A stretch of DNA of 9,834 bases, taken from JBCDBH01 sp039184055 (GTDB lineage: Bacteria > Acidobacteriota > Thermoanaerobaculia > Multivoradales > J023). A model generated the notes under the pieces. The model saw only the letters and a list, made by a program, of their open reading frames with translations. It was not told the origin of the DNA and searched no databases. The position numbers were made by a program, and so were the translations under genes. The stretch covers positions 1 through 9,834 of the forward strand of contig JBCDBH010000223.1 in the NCBI GenBank assembly GCA_039184055.1, given 5' to 3'. Below, in pieces: positions 5,453 to 9,834 of the stretch; position 1 is the stretch's first letter; each line of letters opens with the position of its first letter.

Positions 5453-8400
5453 CAGCCCGGTGGGATCGAAATTCGACAGCGGATTGTTGGCCGAGAAGGT
5501 GTAGAGGTTCATGTCCGCGAGGAAGCCTGACGCGCCGAGCTCCGGGACCATCGACAGCAGCGGATCGGGCTGGTTGAAGGTGCGTGACACCGGTTCGAAA
5601 TGACGCGCGCCGATCTCGTAGAGCCCGGCGAGACCGGAGTAGCGCTCGCTCTGATAACCCATGTCGAAGTCGTTCATGGCGCCGGTGTTGGTCAGCACTT
5701 GGCCCCATGGATCGTAGAGCCTGCCCATCGCCATGCCACCCAGACCGTCGAAGGTCGCGGCCAGGTTGCCGTAATTGTCGGTGACTTCGAAGCGGATGTC
5801 GGTGCGGTCGACGATCCGGGATCCGGCGAGCGTGGCGACGGTCTCGATGCGATCACCGTTGGCGTCGTAGCGGATCTCGGTGGCGCCGAAACGGCGCCGG
5901 GCGCCGGTGATGGTCTTGGCGGCATCACGCTCGATGATCAACGCTCGATCCGAACCGAGGTAGTACGAGATTTCACTCTCGCCGTTCTGATTGGTGGTGA
6001 TCCGTAGCGCGTTGCTGCCATCCCAGGCGTAGGCGTGTTTGGCGAGGGTCGCTCCGGATGTATCGACACGGTGGCGCTCGAGCATCTTGCCGGCGTGATC
6101 GTAGTCGTAGGTCACCGCCGGGCGGCCGCTGGGGTCGACGAGCGCCGCCAGTTGCTGCGGCCGTAGTGGATCGTAGTGATAGCTGGACGCCGGCAGCTTG
6201 GCGCCGAGCGTGTCGTCACGGTAGGGAACGAGCCCACCGAGATCGACTTCGGCATCGAGCAGGCGTCCGCCGTCGGTGTAGTGGTTGAACGCTGCATAGC
6301 TCGTCAACGGCTGACCGGGGGCCACGACCGAGCCGTCGACGCGGGTCAGCATGTGGCGGTCGTCGTAGAAGTACTCGAAGCTCCCGGAGGTGCCGTCGGC
6401 GAAGGACTGGCTCATGCTCTTGGGATCACCGGTGGCGTAGTAGCTCACCTCCTGGTGCATGACGTCAGTGACGGCGGCGCCATCGAAAGCGGCGACATGC
6501 TGATCGACGACCCGGCCGAGCTGGTCCCGCTGGTAGGTGATGATCACGGGGACACTGGCGGACGGGACGCCACTCGGGAAAGCCGCATCCGACGCGGCCT
6601 CGGAGAGATAGCCGCGATGCTGTCTCGTCACGACGCCCGCGGGGTTGCGGTAGAGCTTGGTCAAGTGCGTCACCGGTCCGGACACGCCGTTTTGGTCGAG
6701 CACATGGTCCACCGTGTCGAGGTTGTAGGCGCCGTCGTAGCCGTATTCGATCGCCGATCGTTCACCGTTCGCACCGTCCGCCAGCAGGGTCCTCGTCAGC
6801 AGGTTGCCCTGGTACTCGTTGTCGATGGTCAACACCTCGTCGAAGGGCGCGATCGTCAGCTCTTGCTCGATCCGGGTCACGGCGCCGTTGCCGTCGTGCC
6901 GATAGCGCAGGGTGCCGACCCCTGATTGGGTGGAGACTCGCGCCCCGATCGCCGCCGTGTCCTCGTCGTAGCGGTGCACGGTGTCACCGAGACGGAGCAG
7001 CGCTGGATCGAGTGTCGTGGTGCCGCTCGCCGTCGGTCGCGCGGGTATCGCGCGAGTGAGACGGTTCAAGCGGTCGTAGTGGAAGCTCGAGGTGAACTGT
7101 GACGCGGGCTGCGCCGCCGTGTGCGGAGCGATGTAGGTGACGACATTGCCGTTGCCGTCGTGGACGAACTCATGCCGGATGTCTTGCGCCGGTGAGCCGC
7201 CACGCTGCACCACCTGGGTTCGCCGACCGAGCCAGTCGTGATCGAGCTCGGTTGTCAGGCCGTCAGGGGTGATCGTCCGCAGGAGATGGTTGGTGAGCGG
7301 GTCGTATTCGTAGCGGGTTACCCGGCCGTCCGGGAGACACGTGTCACAGAAGGTGTCGGTGATACCCGTGTCGGCCCATTCGGTGACCGAGATCACCTGA
7401 CCGTGTCGATTGCGTTCCACCTTGCGGTGCGATCGGGGATCGTCGTCCGCCGGCCGGGGCTCGGTGCTCGGATCGTAGTCGAGCTCGCTGAGCTGGCGGA
7501 GGTAGGTGACGCGACCGTCGTAGTCGATCTCGATCGCCGTGGTTCCGGGCGAGCCGTCCGCGGCTGGAAACCGCGAACGGACGACCCGCGAGAACACGTC
7601 GTACTCGGTCGCATGGCGCACCGTCGAGATCTCGCCGACGGCGGCTCGTGGATCCGCGACCCGTCGTTCGACCATGCGGCCGAGGCCATCGTAGCGGAAG
7701 CGCGTATGCGTATCCCCGGTCTCGGGCCCGCGGTCGATGATCAACACCGGGCGCCCGAGACCATCGGTGTTGCGGGTGGTCCAGCGCGGGTCGGCGCCGG
7801 CATGTGGATAGTGGTAGACCGTCAGCGAACGTTGGTCCGACCGGTAGGTGACGTAGGTGTCGAGCGATAGCAGGTATTGATCGTCGAGGGTCGGATGGTC
7901 GTCGGTCGAGTAGCTGTGGGTCAATCGACCGTAGCCGTCGTAGACCGCCTTCTTCTGCGCGTAGCGGCGGTCTTGCGGGTCACAAGAGGCGTCGCGGTTG
8001 TCGGGGCCGTAGCCGGGGCATTTGTAGCTCGGTCCTTCGCTCACCAAGACCTGGCCGTAGGCGGGATCGTAGTTGCGTACGAGAGAACGATGACGTTCCT
8101 CGTTGAAGGCTTGGGCCGGATAGAGCCGCGCGGCATCGTAGATGGTGCGCGCCCAGCGACCGCCCGGGCCTTTCGCGACTTCGTTGGGTGAGCGTGAGCG
8201 GAGCAGAAGACCCGACGTCAGCTCCCATTGCATCTCCGAGGTGATCCACGGTCCACCGGCTTCACGACGCACACGGGCGAGGATCGGTGCGTGATGCCCC
8301 GGGTCGTATTCCAATTCGCGTTCGCCGGTCAGAGATTCGCTGGTGATGCAGTCTTCGGCGTGGTTACACGACACGATCTCGACGCCGTAATTCTCGAAAC

Positions 8401-9834
8401 GGGTCGGCACCAGACGATACTGCGTACCGGTCTTGACCAGGTGATAGTGGTTGACGGATTTCTGGTTGCCGTTCTCGACTTCACCCGCGGGAAGAAAAGC
8501 GCCGATCGTGCTCTCACGATAGACGGTGTGGTAATACCAGGTGGTGTCGAGCGCGAACAGGTGGTAGTTGCTCGTACCGATCTGGCCATAGCCACGGTAG
8601 CTCCGCTCGATGGTGTTGAAGTCCGAGCCCGTCGTGCAGTCTTCGTAGCTTTGATTGGCCTGACAGTGAAAGATGCGATCGATATGTGGCAGCCAGACGC
8701 CGAGCTCCGGCGTACCGCCCGGCGTGACTTCCTGGTAGGTGTGACGGCCGACGATCAGGTAGTTGCCCGCATCGTCGCTCTTGCTCGACTCGCGTAGCAG
8801 ACCACGATGCCATTGCTGGTAATCCCAGACGGTGGAGCCGATCGCGGTGCGGCCCGTGTCTTCGTCGTGCTGCCAGGTGTCGATCTGGCGGTAGCCGGCG
8901 AAATGCACCGCCCCGCGAGCGTCCGGGACATAGACCGGATCGTGATAGCGATAAGACAGGGTGACGTTGGGCTGTCGGGCGCCCGGGGATTCCGTGATCG
9001 AGTCGACGACCACTTTGGTTCCGGCGCGGCGGTTGTCGAGCCCCGTGACGATGCCGCTGTTGGTGGCGTCGGCGTAGCGGATGGTGGTGATGTTGCCACG
9101 ACCGTTTTCGATCGTCCGAAGCAAATACGGGACTTCGCCTGCCTCGTCGATCGTGCGATAGCGAACGACCGTGGTGACCGTGCCTTCGATCGGATCGTAG
9201 CGACGGTAGACATAGTCTTGGAGACCGTTACCGTCGAGGTCGATGCTCATCCCGACGGCTTTTTCCTCGAACGAGAGGTGGGTGCTTTCCACCTTGGGGC
9301 GGATCAAGGAACGACGGGCGATCGCCTCCGCTTCTTCTTCATCGAGGGTGTTCGGCTTCCAGATCCCGAACATCAGACCGGCGATGTTGAATTGCACGTC
9401 GCGACCACGCACGCGATCGACCAGACCGTCGTGGTCGATGTCCGCGAGGGTGGTGGAAAAGTAGGTGTCGACCTGATTGATGACCCACGCGTCGAGGTTG
9501 GGGTGATGGGTCGCGCCCTGACCGGCCGACAGGTCGACGTCGAAGGCCGAGCGTCGGTAGATTCGCTCGTAGGCGTCGTAGTAGTGGGCTTTCAGCGATC
9601 GTTCGGTGTGGTCGTCGCCACTCGCGGCGATCTCGAGGCCGCGCCGCGTACCGGTATTCCAAACGGGCTTGGTGTAGGTCGGTCCGGCGCAGGCGTCGAC
9701 CGTCTGGGATTTGTCGGGTAGACCGTCACCGTTCAGATCGATCCAGCTGTCGATACGGCGCAGATCGAAATCGGGTAGCTGTGGTTCGGTTTCACAATCC
9801 GCGGTCGGTCCACCGGGGTTGGTGTAGCGCAGCG
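4388..9834 (-). CDS. SpvB/Tc-toxin B-C-like RHS/YD-repeat protein, 5' end beyond the window
   Basis: The frame is open from the right edge to the TAA at 4388-4390, giving 1814 visible residues. The GTG at 9410-9412 is not the start, because coding continues upstream without a stop and with domain content. In order: FG-GAP/VCBS-like Asp-rich repeats (DLNGDGLPD near 9720-9746, DIDHDGLVD near 9417-9443, DLDGNGLQD near 9214-9241); the SpvB/TcdB-type NGRGNITTIRY (about 9076-9110); a TcdB-middle-like segment with AVHFAGYRQID (about 8880-8912); many YD repeats from about 8000 to 5800 (e.g. YDGYGRL, YDGLGRM, YEYDPLTN, YDYDHAGKM); an RHS core ending DPTGL (5453-5467); and a 354-residue tip. In Tc and Rhs proteins this architecture builds a hollow beta-shell enclosing the C-terminal tip, which core autoproteolysis releases. 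Probably exported, though the signal region is outside. Paired cysteines recur throughout. There is no partner gene downstream; the neighbour is convergent. A toxin role is inferred from architecture; a non-toxic surface role is possible. Confidence 0.9.
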   Translation of the reverse strand, partial: LRYTNPGGPTADCETEPQLPDFDLRRIDSWIDLNGDGLPDKSQTVDACAGPTYTKPVWNTGTRRGLEIAASGDDHTERSLKAHYYDAYERIYRRSAFDVDLSAGQGATHHPNLDAWVINQVDTYFSTTLADIDHDGLVDRVRGRDVQFNIAGLMFGIWKPNTLDEEEAEAIARRSLIRPKVESTHLSFEEKAVGMSIDLDGNGLQDYVYRRYDPIEGTVTTVVRYRTIDEAGEVPYLLRTIENGRGNITTIRYADATNSGIVTGLDNRRAGTKVVVDSITESPGARQPNVTLSYRYHDPVYVPDARGAVHFAGYRQIDTWQHDEDTGRTAIGSTVWDYQQWHRGLLRESSKSDDAGNYLIVGRHTYQEVTPGGTPELGVWLPHIDRIFHCQANQSYEDCTTGSDFNTIERSYRGYGQIGTSNYHLFALDTTWYYHTVYRESTIGAFLPAGEVENGNQKSVNHYHLVKTGTQYRLVPTRFENYGVEIVSCNHAEDCITSESLTGERELEYDPGHHAPILARVRREAGGPWITSEMQWELTSGLLLRSRSPNEVAKGPGGRWARTIYDAARLYPAQAFNEERHRSLVRNYDPAYGQVLVSEGPSYKCPGYGPDNRDASCDPQDRRYAQKKAVYDGYGRLTHSYSTDDHPTLDDQYLLSLDTYVTYRSDQRSLTVYHYPHAGADPRWTTRNTDGLGRPVLIIDRGPETGDTHTRFRYDGLGRMVERRVADPRAAVGEISTVRHATEYDVFSRVVRSRFPAADGSPGTTAIEIDYDGRVTYLRQLSELDYDPSTEPRPADDDPRSHRKVERNRHGQVISVTEWADTGITDTFCDTCLPDGRVTRYEYDPLTNHLLRTITPDGLTTELDHDWLGRRTQVVQRGGSPAQDIRHEFVHDGNGNVVTYIAPHTAAQPASQFTSSFHYDRLNRLTRAIPARPTASGTTTLDPALLRLGDTVHRYDEDTAAIGARVSTQSGVGTLRYRHDGNGAVTRIEQELTIAPFDEVLTIDNEYQGNLLTRTLLADGANGERSAIEYGYDGAYNLDTVDHVLDQNGVSGPVTHLTKLYRNPAGVVTRQHRGYLSEAASDAAFPSGVPSASVPVIITYQRDQLGRVVDQHVAAFDGAAVTDVMHQEVSYYATGDPKSMSQSFADGTSGSFEYFYDDRHMLTRVDGSVVAPGQPLTSYAAFNHYTDGGRLLDAEVDLGGLVPYRDDTLGAKLPASSYHYDPLRPQQLAALVDPSGRPAVTYDYDHAGKMLERHRVDTSGATLAKHAYAWDGSNALRITTNQNGESEISYYLGSDRALIIERDAAKTITGARRRFGATEIRYDANGDRIETVATLAGSRIVDRTDIRFEVTDNYGNLAATFDGLGGMAMGRLYDPWGQVLTNTGAMNDFDMGYQSERYSGLAGLYEIGARHFEPVSRTFNQPDPLLSMVPELGASGFLADMNLYTFSANNPLSNFDPTGLQTEARTVESGSSILVPNPGGGTCPYGDGPCESFYNEVIFVNSTLESAIQGSAGWVFILSGGERLYYGDAAYWSHPRLTSSVDVYLGWSKVIGDCGQGFQRCADDVGMVRGAGTMALGQLSPLALTAGGIAGAEIIATVGVMGITKEGVAEAATMVCDGATGGTCTTVSTVLSSRKMLQNVSEYTAKAIGRSADDVAAAAGSTTMTWTKGFPGIEIGRDGKDWVKRVDPEASRFKQWWGKQTIEAQHRGLTRLGDMATPHSMTNGVLRTRHVGETFEGGRLSLQMFDPIVLKAYVKGSFRMRTPFNDIIPRNMSRKGVIFDPALDWFSLSVATGTAAGSTAGSYYLADYLRSDEE
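5453..5773 (-). other. RHS repeat-associated core domain
   Basis: The segment from YGNLAATFDG to DPTGL carries the usual core landmarks: LYDPWGQ, GYQSERYSGLAGLYEIGARH, RTFNQPDP, NLYTFSANNPL and DPTGL. In Rhs and TcC proteins this region seals the shell and cuts the chain after the core, using two conserved Asp residues in paired DPxG motifs. Here the first motif is DPLL (Asp codon 5564-5566) and the second DPTG (Asp codon 5465-5467), 33 residues apart. Both Asp are kept but the first Gly is lost. Confidence 0.85.

Noticed and set aside
5800..8000. Periodic repeats in the RHS gene as a possible DNA repeat array
   Set aside because: The periodicity is at protein level (YD repeats). The underlying DNA units are too divergent to be a CRISPR or tandem DNA array.
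8807..9721. 304-codon plus-strand open frame, and similar long ones at 4643-5530 and 6176-6925
   Set aside because: They lie antisense to the RHS gene, whose YD repeats and RHS core are unmistakable. Their Val/Gly/Asp/Arg-rich translations are typical GC-rich shadows.

Overview
This is a GC-rich window, densely coding and with G/C-ending codons, most like a Gram-negative bacterium with a large secondary-metabolism and secreted-protein repertoire (Myxococcota- or Acidobacteriota-like). The sequence does not settle the phylum. No RNA gene, CRISPR array, transposase or integrase is visible.

Left part (1-2352, minus strand): a two-gene NRPS-type unit. A free-standing adenylation protein (754-2352) is followed 9 bp later by a gene opening with an NRPS condensation domain (start at 744). 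The adenylation enzyme would activate an amino or carboxylic acid as the acyl-AMP and load it onto a carrier protein, which is not in view. The condensation gene has a good N-terminal half with the HHxxxDxWS active site but stops at 76. Another minus frame stays open from there to the window edge, so a frameshift is suspected.

Middle (2353-4333): a 52-bp divergent intergenic region, then a plus-strand gene for a multi-pass GT-C-fold (family 39/ArnT-like) glycosyltransferase with a soluble C-terminal domain. A perfect 15-bp hairpin follows its stop and separates it from the convergent gene on the right.

Right part (4388-9834, minus strand): one very large open frame that runs off the right edge. 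The methionine-type (GTG) codon at 9412 is internal; the frame stays open through 9834, so the 5' end is missing. The protein reads as an SpvB/Tc-toxin B-C-like shell: FG-GAP/VCBS-like Asp-rich repeats, a TcdB-middle-like region, many YD repeats, an RHS core ending in DPTGL, and a 354-residue C-terminal tip that I do not recognise. No gene fits between this stop and the convergent glycosyltransferase, so there is no adjacent immunity gene. This favours a Tc-like or non-toxic secreted role over a classical Rhs toxin-immunity pair.

I see no direct functional link between the three units. The most interesting items are the unassigned tip with three CX6-7C loops, the altered first DPxG motif, the broken condensation gene, and the adenylation domain lacking the usual A4 aspartate.
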